Assembly (NCBI GenBank): GCA_910585555.1
Contig: CAJUFU010000087.1
Location: forward strand, 1 to 9,935
Length of the DNA stretch: 9,935 nt
Direction of reading: 5' to 3'
Origin: an uncultured Lachnospiraceae bacterium
GTDB taxonomy: Bacteria > Bacillota > Clostridia > Lachnospirales > Lachnospiraceae
Part shown: one piece after another, positions 1 through 5,303 of the stretch
Layout of the letters: each line of letters starts with the position of its first letter
Position numbering within the stretch: the stretch's first letter is position 1
Notes under the pieces: model-generated
Seen by the model: the letters and a program-made list of their open reading frames with translations, nothing else
Database searches by the model: none
Told to the model about the DNA's origin: nothing
Made by a program: the position numbers and the translations under genes

Positions 1-47
1 CCCACGGCTTAGAAGGCCGTTGCTCTATCCAGCTGAGCTACGAACAC
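1..47 (-). tRNA. tRNA-Arg(TCT), truncated by the window edge
   Basis: Read on the minus strand, the segment starts with the 5' acceptor half GTGTTCG, followed by TAGCTCAGCTGGATAGAGCA (D arm) and an anticodon stem ACGGC/GCCGT enclosing the loop CTTCTAA. The anticodon is TCT, which reads AGA arginine codons. The variable loop, T arm and 3' acceptor half lie beyond base 1. It is the last of three tRNAs in the visible cluster and is presumably cotranscribed with Gly and Pro. Confidence 0.93.
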
Positions 48-71
48 GTATTCCCTGAAATCAAAACTCTC

Positions 72-99
72 GTATATAAGCTTTCTAAAACTTATATAC
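72..99 (-). repeat. 9-bp inverted repeat in the Gly-Arg tRNA spacer
   Basis: GTATATAAG (72-80) and CTTATATAC (91-99) are perfect inverted repeats separated by ten bases, in the spacer between tRNA-Gly and tRNA-Arg. In the precursor RNA this would form a short AU-rich hairpin. A role in spacing or processing of the tRNA precursor is only inferred. It lacks a GC-rich stem and is not a convincing terminator. Confidence 0.45.
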
Positions 100-102
100 A
101 AA

Positions 103-173
103 AGCGGGTGATGGGAATCGAACCCACGTGTCCAGCTTGGAAGGCTGGTGTTCTACCATTGAACTACACCCGC
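103..173 (-). tRNA. tRNA-Gly(TCC)
   Basis: The minus strand gives a complete cloverleaf of 71 nt. The acceptor strands are GCGGGTG and CACCCGC with discriminator T (base 103). The D arm contains TAGTTCAATGGTAGAAC, the anticodon stem is CCAGC/GCTGG around loop CTTCCAA (anticodon TCC), and the T arm has GGGTTCGATTCCC. It reads GGA glycine codons. CCA is not encoded, so the 3' end needs CCA-adding enzyme. Confidence 0.96.
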
Positions 174-189
174 ATATTTTATACTTGCG

Positions 190-264
190 TCGGGGTGACA
201 GGATTCGAACCTGCGACCTCCTGGTCCCAAACCAGGCGCTCTAGCCAAGCTGAGCCACACCCCG
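190..264 (-). tRNA. tRNA-Pro(TGG)
   Basis: The minus strand folds as a complete 75-nt tRNA. Acceptor strands are CGGGGTG and CACCCCG with discriminator A (base 190). The D arm contains GGCTCAGCTTGGCTAGAGC, the anticodon stem is CCTGG/CCAGG around TTTGGGA (anticodon TGG), and the T arm has CAGGTTCGAATCCTG. It reads proline CCA codons. It is the first tRNA of the cluster, about 30 nt downstream of the predicted transcription start. CCA is not encoded. Confidence 0.96.
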
Positions 265-302
265 TAAGGCTTAGGCGCCGAATTCTTCACAACGCATGTT
301 AC

Positions 303-331
303 ATTATATAATACTGATTTTTCCCTGTCAA
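303..331 (-). promoter_or_regulatory. Perfect-consensus housekeeping promoter of the tRNA cluster
   Basis: On the minus strand, TTGACA (326-331) and TATAAT (303-308) match the sigma-70/SigA consensus at all twelve positions and are 17 bp apart. Predicted transcription start is near 296, just ahead of tRNA-Pro. Immediately upstream of the -35 box are A-tracts (about 334-352), resembling an UP element. This is what is expected of a strongly expressed stable-RNA promoter. Confidence 0.88.
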
Positions 332-426
332 CCAGTTTTTTCATTTTTTTAATAGTTTTGACATCAATTTTTTTGATTTTTGAATCTCCTTGCCAGTCTG
401 TTTATCCAGCCTAACCAAAAATCGAT

Positions 427-909
427 TCAAGATACATAATTGAGCGTATAATGTGCCTGCCCCTCTGCGTCAATCTCCATCAGGACATAGCTGGGTTTGC
501 GGTTTTCCTGTCTGGGATAACTGAGACTGCCTGGATTGATCAGGGTCACATTTTTTCCAATATCTATGACAGGCTTGTGGGTATGACCGCACATGACAAT
601 ATCCACTTCCCTGTCCCTCGCTTCCTGCTTGATGGTCTCCGTATTCATGGCTATGTAATAATGGTGCCCGTGGGTCAACCACACCTTATACTGACCAATC
701 ATAAACTCCCGTTCCCTGGGAAGGTCAGAAAAGAAATCATTATTTCCCTGTACCATCATCACCGGGCAGCCTGCTGCCTTACTTATAATATATTCGCTCC
801 CTTCCACATCGCCACAATGCACTACCATATCAAATGGCCCGGCTTTTTCCACGACTTTCAGAAAATTCTCATTACGGCGGTGGGTATCGCTGACAATCAA
901 AATTCTCAT
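427..909 (-). CDS. yfcE: YfcE/MJ0936-family metallophosphoesterase (phosphodiesterase)
   Basis: A 160-residue cytosolic calcineurin-like phosphoesterase that hydrolyses phosphodiester bonds with a two-metal centre; the natural substrate is not known. All family motifs are present in order: SDTH (7-10), HCGDVEG (31-37), GNND (55-58), HGH (80-82) and GHTH (108-111), followed by NPGS (125-128). The length is normal for the short YfcE/YsnB branch. A GAGGT ribosome binding site lies about 6 nt before the ATG. It is the last gene of the operon, 46 bp after rdgB; the same two genes are neighbours in Bacillus subtilis (ysnA-ysnB). The symbol follows the family name; orthology to E. coli YfcE is not proven. 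I see no convincing intrinsic terminator between its stop codon and the tRNA promoter, so read-through into the tRNAs is possible. Confidence 0.93.
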   Translation of the reverse strand: MRILIVSDTHRRNENFLKVVEKAGPFDMVVHCGDVEGSEYIISKAAGCPVMMVQGNNDFFSDLPREREFMIGQYKVWLTHGHHYYIAMNTETIKQEARDREVDIVMCGHTHKPVIDIGKNVTLINPGSLSYPRQENRKPSYVLMEIDAEGQAHYTLNYVS

Positions 910-955
910 TTTTTACCTCAAATCTCGCGACCAAAAATTTTCATTTTCAATCCTG

Positions 956-1579
956 TTACCTGTTCATCCTCTTCATCAGTTCTGGTTTCATCAGCTCCAA
1001 GGCTCTGCTGCGGTGGCTGATTGCGTTCTTCTCCTCATCCGTAAGTTCCGCTGCTGTACGTCCATACTCTGGCAGATAAAAAATCGGATCATAGCCAAAC
1101 CCATTCTCTCCCTTTAGCTCATGTCCAATCCTTCCCTCGATGGTCCCCAGCGTAGCGGCCGTTTCTCCGTCAGGCCATACTGCCGCGATGGCACAGACAA
1201 ACCTGGCCGTGCGCTCATTATCCCCAACGCCCGCAAGCCGCCTTAGGAAATCCTGGCTCTTTACCGTAAAAGGTGTTTCTTCCCCCAGATATCTGGCCGA
1301 ATAGACCCCCGGTTCACCGCCCAGGCAGTCAATTTCCAGTCCGGAATCATCTGCCAGCACCACACAGTCTGCTCCCAATTCCTTCTTTTGGGCAAGTGCT
1401 TGGGCCACTGCTTTTGCCTTAATCATGGCATTTTCAGCAAAAGTTGTGCCGTCCTCCACAATATCTATAAAAACACCTGCCTCTTTCATAGAGAGAATCT
1501 CTGCTTCCGTATCCTGCAAGATTGCCCGAATCTCCCGCATTTTTCCTTGATTACCGGTGGCAAAAATAATCTTATACAT
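956..1579 (-). CDS. rdgB: RdgB/HAM1-family XTP/dITP pyrophosphatase
   Basis: This 207-residue cytosolic enzyme hydrolyses XTP, ITP and dITP to monophosphate plus pyrophosphate, keeping deaminated purines out of DNA and RNA. Family signatures are complete: ATGNQGK (7-13), GTTFAENA (44-51), ADDSGLEID (76-84, containing the catalytic acidic pair D77/D78), GENGFGYDPIF (157-167) and SHRSRAL (188-194). Length is typical. The ATG follows the amidase-like gene's stop by only 5 bp, and the best ribosome binding site (GAGGGAG) lies inside that gene's last codons, about 13 nt upstream, which is rather far. Translation is therefore probably coupled to the upstream gene. It is cotranscribed with the downstream phosphodiesterase. 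Confidence 0.96.
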   Translation of the reverse strand: MYKIIFATGNQGKMREIRAILQDTEAEILSMKEAGVFIDIVEDGTTFAENAMIKAKAVAQALAQKKELGADCVVLADDSGLEIDCLGGEPGVYSARYLGEETPFTVKSQDFLRRLAGVGDNERTARFVCAIAAVWPDGETAATLGTIEGRIGHELKGENGFGYDPIFYLPEYGRTAAELTDEEKNAISHRSRALELMKPELMKRMNR

Positions 1580-1584
1580 ATATT

Positions 1585-2658
1585 CTATACTTCTCCCTCA
1601 TAAGCCTTCATGACCGCATTGTAGATTCCTTCCGCAATCCGGTTGATATAGTCCTTGCGCTGTAAAAGGATAGACTCCTGGCCATTGGTCAAATAACCGA
1701 CTTTGACAGCCGCCGCCGGAACGGTAGCCGCACCAATCACATAATCCGTCTCCGATGCCTCCACCAGGCCGTTGGCTTTGCCGCTGATCGCAGTAACCAC
1801 TTCACGTTCCAGAATATCCGCCAGTTCCACACTGCCAAACCCCGGGATAAAGTATCTGCTGTTATAGACCGACTCTGTCCCATACAGCTTACTATTTTCA
1901 TTACCATTTACTTCAATCCGAATCAGCATATCCGCCTTGGTGGCCGCAGCAAGGTTCACCCTATTTTCCGGTGCCGGATTACTGTCATCCATTCTGGTAT
2001 AATATACTTTGATATCTGTCTCGTCAAACTTCGCTTTTAAAGCCTTTGCAATATCCAGCGTAATGTCTTTGGCTTTAACGCCTTCTATGGCCACACCATT
2101 CACCGATGCACCATAGGCGGGATCTACCACGATGATCTTTTCATATACTTCCTTGGAAGGCACAAATTCTACGTACAGGGTCTGGCCTTCAAAAATACTG
2201 CGGTACTCATATACTCCCGCCAGGGAAAACCGCAGATAAATCCTGCTGTCTTCCACCTCAAAGTGCCCGTCCAGCACATTTTCACTGTTGCCATAGACAC
2301 TGTTGATCTCATAAAAGGTATCATAGTCCGCCATATCTCCCTGAATATTCACCCAGAGTTCCTGATCCATGTAGTGATTTTCCAATGTCACTTCTTCAGC
2401 CCTTACGGCTTCAGGCATAGGGATACAGAAATAATTTGTATTCTGCCTGCCCCGGTCAATGGTGATCGCATTCTTGTCCACCACCGCTGTCAACGTGCTT
2501 TTCTGATTCTCCTGTGCGGATTGTATGACTTCATCCTGGGCCACATCCGCCACAACAACAATCTTATTCGCAGAATAATATAACATCACACCCATGGCTG
2601 TCAACACGAACAAGATACAATATATTGCTGTTCTCTTCATCAATTTGTTCTGCTGCAT
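1585..2658 (-). CDS. Membrane-anchored amidase_3-like protein with lost active site (pseudoenzyme)
   Basis: A 357-residue protein with a short basic N-terminus and one hydrophobic segment (about 10-28), so it is probably anchored in the membrane with the rest outside. Residues about 56-167 form a beta-rich, possibly AMIN-like domain; this is uncertain. Residues about 174-352 align with N-acetylmuramoyl-L-alanine amidase (amidase_3): IIVVDP, KDITLDIAKALK, YYTRMDDS, ENRVNLA, GTESVY, and VGYLTN...IAEGI. The residues that hold zinc and catalyse cleavage in the family are all replaced: the DPGHGG His is Tyr182, the Glu of the E-K-D motif is Ala196, the SIHxN His is Glu249, and the Glu before GF(L/I)xN is Lys319. 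The reading frame is intact, so this looks like a maintained non-catalytic relative, perhaps a peptidoglycan-binding or regulatory factor. Its start follows the methyltransferase stop by 9 bp. Annotation as an active amidase would be wrong. Confidence 0.82.
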   Translation of the reverse strand: MQQNKLMKRTAIYCILFVLTAMGVMLYYSANKIVVVADVAQDEVIQSAQENQKSTLTAVVDKNAITIDRGRQNTNYFCIPMPEAVRAEEVTLENHYMDQELWVNIQGDMADYDTFYEINSVYGNSENVLDGHFEVEDSRIYLRFSLAGVYEYRSIFEGQTLYVEFVPSKEVYEKIIVVDPAYGASVNGVAIEGVKAKDITLDIAKALKAKFDETDIKVYYTRMDDSNPAPENRVNLAAATKADMLIRIEVNGNENSKLYGTESVYNSRYFIPGFGSVELADILEREVVTAISGKANGLVEASETDYVIGAATVPAAAVKVGYLTNGQESILLQRKDYINRIAEGIYNAVMKAYEGEV

Positions 2659-2667
2659 TTTTATCTG

Positions 2668-3816
2668 TTACCTTCCGTTCCCGGTTGGCTTCGGTCCTAT
2701 ATATTGGTAAAAATAAGTCTTCATCATGCCGTTATAGATTTTTCTATTCTTATCGGCTTTTCTGCCGATCGCGCTCTCCGCCTGCTCGTACGCTGTGATC
2801 AAATACATGGACCAGGCATCCAGCGCCTGGAATCGTTCTCCTAATGTACGATACAGCGGCATCAGCGTCTTCTTGTCTTCCAAACGCTCCCCATAAGGCG
2901 GGTTGGTAAGGATAAATCCGTATTTCTTGGCATGGCTTAACTGTTCCACGCTCCTTGTCTGGAAGTGAATCAGATGGTCTACGCCAGCCAGTTTTGCATT
3001 GGCCCGGGCAATGGACACCATTTCATCATCTATGTCATAGCCCTGGATATTGGTTTCCACAGAAAGATCAGCAAGCGAATCCGCTTCCTCTCTCACACCC
3101 TCCCACAGTCTTCCAGCTACGATATGTTTCCAGCCTTCAGCCTGAAAAGTACGGTTTCTGCCCGGCGCCATATGGGCCGCCATCATGGCTGCCTCAATGG
3201 GTATCGTTCCACTGCCGCAGAATGGGTCTACCAAAATCCGGTTTCCCTTCCATGGCGTCAGCATCAACAATCCGGCCGCCAGGTTTTCCGCGATTGGCGC
3301 CTTGGCTGTGAGCTTACGGTATCCCCGCTTATGTAAGGACTCCCCTGTGGTATCTAATCCCACAGTCACTTCGTCCTTTTTGATGAAAACCCTGACGGGA
3401 AAAGCTTCCCCGCTCTCCGTAAACCAATCCACATGATAGACGCTCTTCATTCGCTCTACCATCGCCTTTTTCATAATAGACTGGATATCAGACGGACTAA
3501 AAAGCCTGCTCTTTACGCTGGCCGCCTTAGCCACCCAGAATTTTCCATCTCGGGGAATATAGGCTTCCCATGCAAGTGCTTTAGTACCCTGAAAGAGTTC
3601 TTCGAATGTCTCCGCATGAAAACTGCCTATTTTAATCAGCACGCGCTCTGCGCTTCGCAAAAAAATATTGGCCCGGCACAATGCCTCTTTGTCCCCCGCA
3701 AAGACAATCCTGCCGTCCTCTACGGCCACAACCTCATAACCCAGATTATTAATTTCTCTTTTTAAAACTGCCTCAAGCCCAAAATGGCAGGGCACGATAT
3801 ACTCTAATTTTTCCAT
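2668..3816 (-). CDS. THUMP-domain class I SAM-dependent 23S rRNA guanine-N2 methyltransferase (RlmL N-terminal/YpsC type)
   Basis: A 382-residue cytosolic RNA methyltransferase. Residues about 1-155 hold the N-terminal ferredoxin-like and THUMP RNA-binding region, ending in VGLDTTGESLHKRGYR (152-167). The Rossmann methyltransferase domain follows with the SAM-binding VDPFCGSG (196-203) and the catalytic NPPYG (305-309), typical of N2-guanine methylation. By family it should make m2G in 23S rRNA (the E. coli RlmL position 2445 type); the exact site is inferred. The N-terminus (MEKLEYIVPCHFGLEAVLKREI) matches the conserved start of the family, so the ATG at 3816 is well supported. No ribosome binding site precedes it, and the promoter places +1 on the ATG itself. 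It is the first gene of a four-gene operon with spacings of 9, 5 and 46 bp. Confidence 0.93.
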   Translation of the reverse strand: MEKLEYIVPCHFGLEAVLKREINNLGYEVVAVEDGRIVFAGDKEALCRANIFLRSAERVLIKIGSFHAETFEELFQGTKALAWEAYIPRDGKFWVAKAASVKSRLFSPSDIQSIMKKAMVERMKSVYHVDWFTESGEAFPVRVFIKKDEVTVGLDTTGESLHKRGYRKLTAKAPIAENLAAGLLMLTPWKGNRILVDPFCGSGTIPIEAAMMAAHMAPGRNRTFQAEGWKHIVAGRLWEGVREEADSLADLSVETNIQGYDIDDEMVSIARANAKLAGVDHLIHFQTRSVEQLSHAKKYGFILTNPPYGERLEDKKTLMPLYRTLGERFQALDAWSMYLITAYEQAESAIGRKADKNRKIYNGMMKTYFYQYIGPKPTGNGR

Positions 3817-3822
3817 AGGTTT

Positions 3823-3851
3823 ATTTTATGCTGTATCAGACGGAGTGTCAA
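3823..3851 (-). promoter_or_regulatory. Operon promoter predicted to give a leaderless mRNA
   Basis: On the minus strand, TTGACA (3846-3851, perfect) and TAAAAT (3823-3828, five of six) are separated by 17 bp. Six bases (3817-3822) separate the -10 box from the ATG at 3816-3814, so the canonical +1 falls on the A of the start codon. The stretch AAACCT just before the ATG contains no Shine-Dalgarno sequence, which agrees with a leaderless transcript. Confidence 0.75.
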
Positions 3852-3868
3852 CCGGCTTTTACATAACA

Positions 3869-3897
3869 GAAAAGGGACGCATGAAGCGCCCCTTTTC
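3869..3897 (-). terminator. Intrinsic terminator of the Asn-rich small gene
   Basis: On the minus strand, GAAAAGGGGCGC and GCGTCCCTTTTC form a 12-bp stem with one G-U wobble and the 5-base loop TTCAT, 13 nt after the stop codon of the 52-residue gene. The wobble becomes an A-C mismatch on the plus strand, so the structure favours minus-strand RNA. The tail is only moderately U-rich (TGTTATG), but the T-run is present in the 3' arm. It insulates this gene from the operon promoter that follows. Confidence 0.65.
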
Positions 3898-3910
3898 CGA
3901 TCGTCCACGA

Positions 3911-4069
3911 TTAGTTGTTCTTCTGGTTGTTCTGAGAATTGTTGCTGGAACTATTCTTAGTGCTGTTCTTAGAGCTGTTCTGGCTGCAGTTGTTGTATTT
4001 ATCCTGCTGCTTCTCATTCTGACTATTCTGACTGTTCTGGTTGTTCTGGTTAAAATCGTTTTTAGACAT
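3911..4069 (-). CDS. 52-residue Asn/Gln/Ser-rich small protein, function unknown
   Basis: A small intact reading frame begins with MSKNDFNQNNQNSQNSQN and ends SSSNNSQNNQKNN. Of 52 residues, 18 are Asn, 11 Ser and 9 Gln, with six Lys, one Cys (28) and no membrane segment or signal peptide. The ATG is preceded at 7 nt by a perfect AGGAGGT site (4077-4083), and a terminator hairpin follows 13 nt after the stop. Those flanking signals are the main proof that it is a gene, since low-complexity DNA alone could give such a frame by chance. Longer frames over the same bases (Arg/Thr-rich on the minus strand, Leu/Val-rich on the plus strand) lack comparable signals. I do not recognise a family. Hydrophilic Asn-rich proteins of this kind could be spore-surface or other low-complexity structural proteins, but this is speculation. 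Confidence 0.78.
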   Translation of the reverse strand: MSKNDFNQNNQNSQNSQNEKQQDKYNNCSQNSSKNSTKNSSSNNSQNNQKNN

Positions 4070-4076
4070 CTTCCAT

Positions 4077-4083
4077 ACCTCCT
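4077..4083 (-). promoter_or_regulatory. Perfect Shine-Dalgarno site that fixes the small gene's start
   Basis: AGGAGGT on the minus strand lies 7 nt before the ATG at 4069. It is the strongest ribosome binding site in this part of the window and selects the Asn-rich frame over the overlapping alternatives. An ATG closer to it (4076) is in another frame that stops after four codons. Confidence 0.8.
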
Positions 4084-4152
4084 GATTGATTTGATGTTAC
4101 AGAAATAGTATGAGAGAATCCACTCCAACTTATTCAAGTAAAAAATAGGCCT

Positions 4153-4207
4153 TTAGTACTATATTTTTATTCAAAAGTACCAAAAGCACACTTGGTACTT
4201 TGGTACT
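4153..4207. promoter_or_regulatory. Cluster of four GTAC-core repeats (candidate operator)
   Basis: Plus-strand copies are TTAGTACT (4153-4160), AGTACCAA (4176-4183, inverted), TTGGTACT (4192-4199) and TTGGTACT (4200-4207, exact tandem copy). The second and third form a perfect 10-bp inverted repeat, AAAGTACCAA (4174-4183) and TTGGTACTTT (4192-4201), with an 8-bp spacer. The cluster sits between a plus-strand promoter-like sequence (4216-4243) and a minus-strand TATAGT -10-like box (4158-4163) that could serve the Asn-rich gene. It could be a regulator's binding array; the protein is unknown. Confidence 0.4.
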
Positions 4208-4215
4208 ATTTTTGA

Positions 4216-4243
4216 TTGCATTTTCCTGTAAATTATATATAAT
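4216..4243 (+). promoter_or_regulatory. Promoter-like sequence for the candidate small RNA
   Basis: TTGCAT (4216-4221) and a perfect TATAAT (4238-4243) are 16 bp apart on the plus strand. Predicted transcription start is about 4250, which is the first base of a hairpin arm. No plus-strand coding gene follows. The region is AT-rich, so a chance TATAAT is possible. Confidence 0.4.
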
Positions 4244-4249
4244 AGAAGT

Positions 4250-4350
4250 GTAAACAGAGATACCCCTTCATTCTCAGTTTACAGACCCTTATATTAATTA
4301 TTTATACTCCCCTCAATAGACCATTTACCCAAATGGTCTATTGTATTTTA
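4250..4350 (+). ncRNA. Candidate small RNA with two hairpins and C-rich single-stranded motifs
   Basis: The predicted transcript would be about 100 nt. Its 5' hairpin pairs GTAAAC (4250-4255) with GTTTAC (4277-4282) and GAGA (4257-4260) with TCTC (4272-4275), across one A-A mismatch, with the loop TACCCCTTCAT. A single-stranded AU-rich linker ends in ACTCCCCTC (4306-4314, its last base beginning the next stem). The 3' hairpin is a perfect 13-bp stem, 4314-4326 with 4331-4343, loop ACCC, followed by TATTTTAT, which resembles a terminator. C-rich unpaired segments that can pair with Shine-Dalgarno sequences are known in small RNAs of Firmicutes such as the S. aureus Rsa family. The alternative is that the 3' hairpin only ends the minus-strand HAAS gene, but the T-rich side is on the plus strand. 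I recognise no known RNA family. Confidence 0.35.
4314..4343 (+). terminator. Perfect 13-bp hairpin with T-rich plus-strand tail
   Basis: CAATAGACCATTT (4314-4326) and AAATGGTCTATTG (4331-4343) pair perfectly around ACCC. The plus-strand tail TATTTTAT is U-rich; the minus-strand side is AGGGGAGTATAAA and is not. It best fits a plus-strand terminator of the candidate small RNA, but it lies only 25 bp from the HAAS gene stop and could also help end or stabilise that mRNA. Confidence 0.5.
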
Positions 4351-4368
4351 TGCGCGAAATCTTTTTGG

Positions 4369-4863
4369 TCATTTATGATTTTGAAACAGCCGAATAATCA
4401 GCATGATCAATAGCACTGGTATCAAAATCGGCGCCATAGCGGATATCAGGGAAAATGCCACCCCGATAATCAAAAGAACCACCACCGTAACGATCAGAAG
4501 CAGCAGCCAGCCCGGCATCCGAAATACCCTCGCCTCTCCGGTCATATCCTCTTCATAAACATCCCGGTTCTCCCCTGCATCATACGTATAGGTCTGTTCA
4601 TCACTGCCGCTGTCAACAACATCTTCATCATAATGCAAGTTCGACCCCTGGCTGTAGCCGGCACGCTTATTTGCTTCAATAATACTCTTTGCCAAAAGCC
4701 TGGGATCTCCAAGGCTTGTTAAAACCTCCGACTCGCTTCTGCCCTTGCGAATCTCCGTGTCGATATATTCCTGATAATAGCGTACATTCTCCCTTACCTG
4801 ACGGCTGTTAAGCCCGCCAGCCAGCGCTCTTTGCAGTCGTTCTATAAATTCTATCCGGTTCAT
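4369..4863 (-). CDS. HAAS-domain (DUF1700) membrane protein
   Basis: A 164-residue protein with a cytosolic helical N-terminal domain (about 1-70) beginning MNRIEFIERLQRAL and containing YYQEYIDTEI and LGDPRLLAKSIIEA, the pattern of HAAS/DUF1700 proteins. A hydrophilic acidic linker (about 76-112) follows, then a strongly hydrophobic C-terminal region (about 118-158) that is long enough for two membrane helices, ending RLFQNHK. Family members are thought to act in membrane-associated signalling and are often next to PadR-type regulators; no PadR gene is in this window. The ATG has an AAGGA site about 9 nt upstream. It lies 24 bp after the 130-residue gene and is probably cotranscribed with it. 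The biochemical function is unknown. Confidence 0.85.
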   Translation of the reverse strand: MNRIEFIERLQRALAGGLNSRQVRENVRYYQEYIDTEIRKGRSESEVLTSLGDPRLLAKSIIEANKRAGYSQGSNLHYDEDVVDSGSDEQTYTYDAGENRDVYEEDMTGEARVFRMPGWLLLLIVTVVVLLIIGVAFSLISAMAPILIPVLLIMLIIRLFQNHK

Positions 4864-4887
4864 ACTCTGTTTCCTTCTTCTTACAGT

Positions 4888-5280
4888 TTACATCATCTGG
4901 TCCATGCCTCTTCCATCACGAAATTTCCTGACATATTCTTCCGGTGCGCGTTTCATCTTAGCCATTGTCATAAAAGCATGGAGTACCATTTCTTCCTTAT
5001 TACACTGTGCCGTATTCTTGCCGGTGTCCCTGCGCAGATTATCCCGCTCCATCTCCCACACATAGCAGTCCGTCAGTGAATATCCCTCACACTTGGGATG
5101 CTCCGGCAGCTCATGATGTTCTAAATAATACACAAACGCGTCATACAGGGTCTGTTCTACAAGCAGTTCACTCCACAGCCCATTACACCATTCATCGGAT
5201 ATTCCTGCATATGCACACAATCTGTTAAGGCTGTCATATACTTTTAATCTGCTCTGGTCAAAAATAATAGGCGCAGACAC
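4888..5280 (-). CDS. Uncharacterised 130-residue soluble protein
   Basis: A complete reading frame starting with GTG (5278-5280), preceded at 7 nt by a strong AGGAGG site, which decides the start. The protein is hydrophilic and predicted mostly helical, with no signal peptide or membrane segment. Visible features are aromatic-rich stretches (WCNGLW 31-36, YDAFVYYLEHHEL 46-58), four scattered cysteines in the C-terminal half of its Cys set (32, 64, 72, 93) plus Cys22, and a basic-acidic C-terminus ending in GMDQMM. I do not recognise a family and see no catalytic motif. It is the first gene of a two-gene unit with the HAAS membrane protein, so a shared envelope or regulatory role is possible but unproven. 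Confidence 0.82.
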   Translation of the reverse strand: MSAPIIFDQSRLKVYDSLNRLCAYAGISDEWCNGLWSELLVEQTLYDAFVYYLEHHELPEHPKCEGYSLTDCYVWEMERDNLRRDTGKNTAQCNKEEMVLHAFMTMAKMKRAPEEYVRKFRDGRGMDQMM

Positions 5281-5303
5281 GTTCTCTCCTCCTCATATTC
5301 CAA

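Noticed and set aside
341..385. AT-only inverted repeat (ATCAA / TTGAT) with T-runs downstream of the phosphodiesterase gene as a terminator.
   Set aside because: The stem is five A/T pairs and there is no GC-rich arm, so stable termination is unlikely.
451..1020. A 189-codon open frame on the plus strand.
   Set aside because: It lies antisense to the phosphodiesterase and rdgB genes, both of which have complete family motifs; it lacks a recognisable domain and is a shadow of their codon usage.
4093..4130. Sporulation-sigma (SigE/SigK-like) promoter for the Asn-rich gene, from CATACTAT on the minus strand with GAATA upstream.
   Set aside because: The -10-like box has a mismatch and the spacing is longer than usual; in AT-rich DNA this is weak evidence.
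3845..4137. Two longer open frames, Arg/Thr-rich on the minus strand and Leu/Val-rich on the plus strand (resembling a membrane peptide or type I toxin).
   Set aside because: Both are frame shadows of the repetitive AAC/CAG-type codons of the 52-residue Asn-rich gene, which alone has an AGGAGGT site and a matching terminator.
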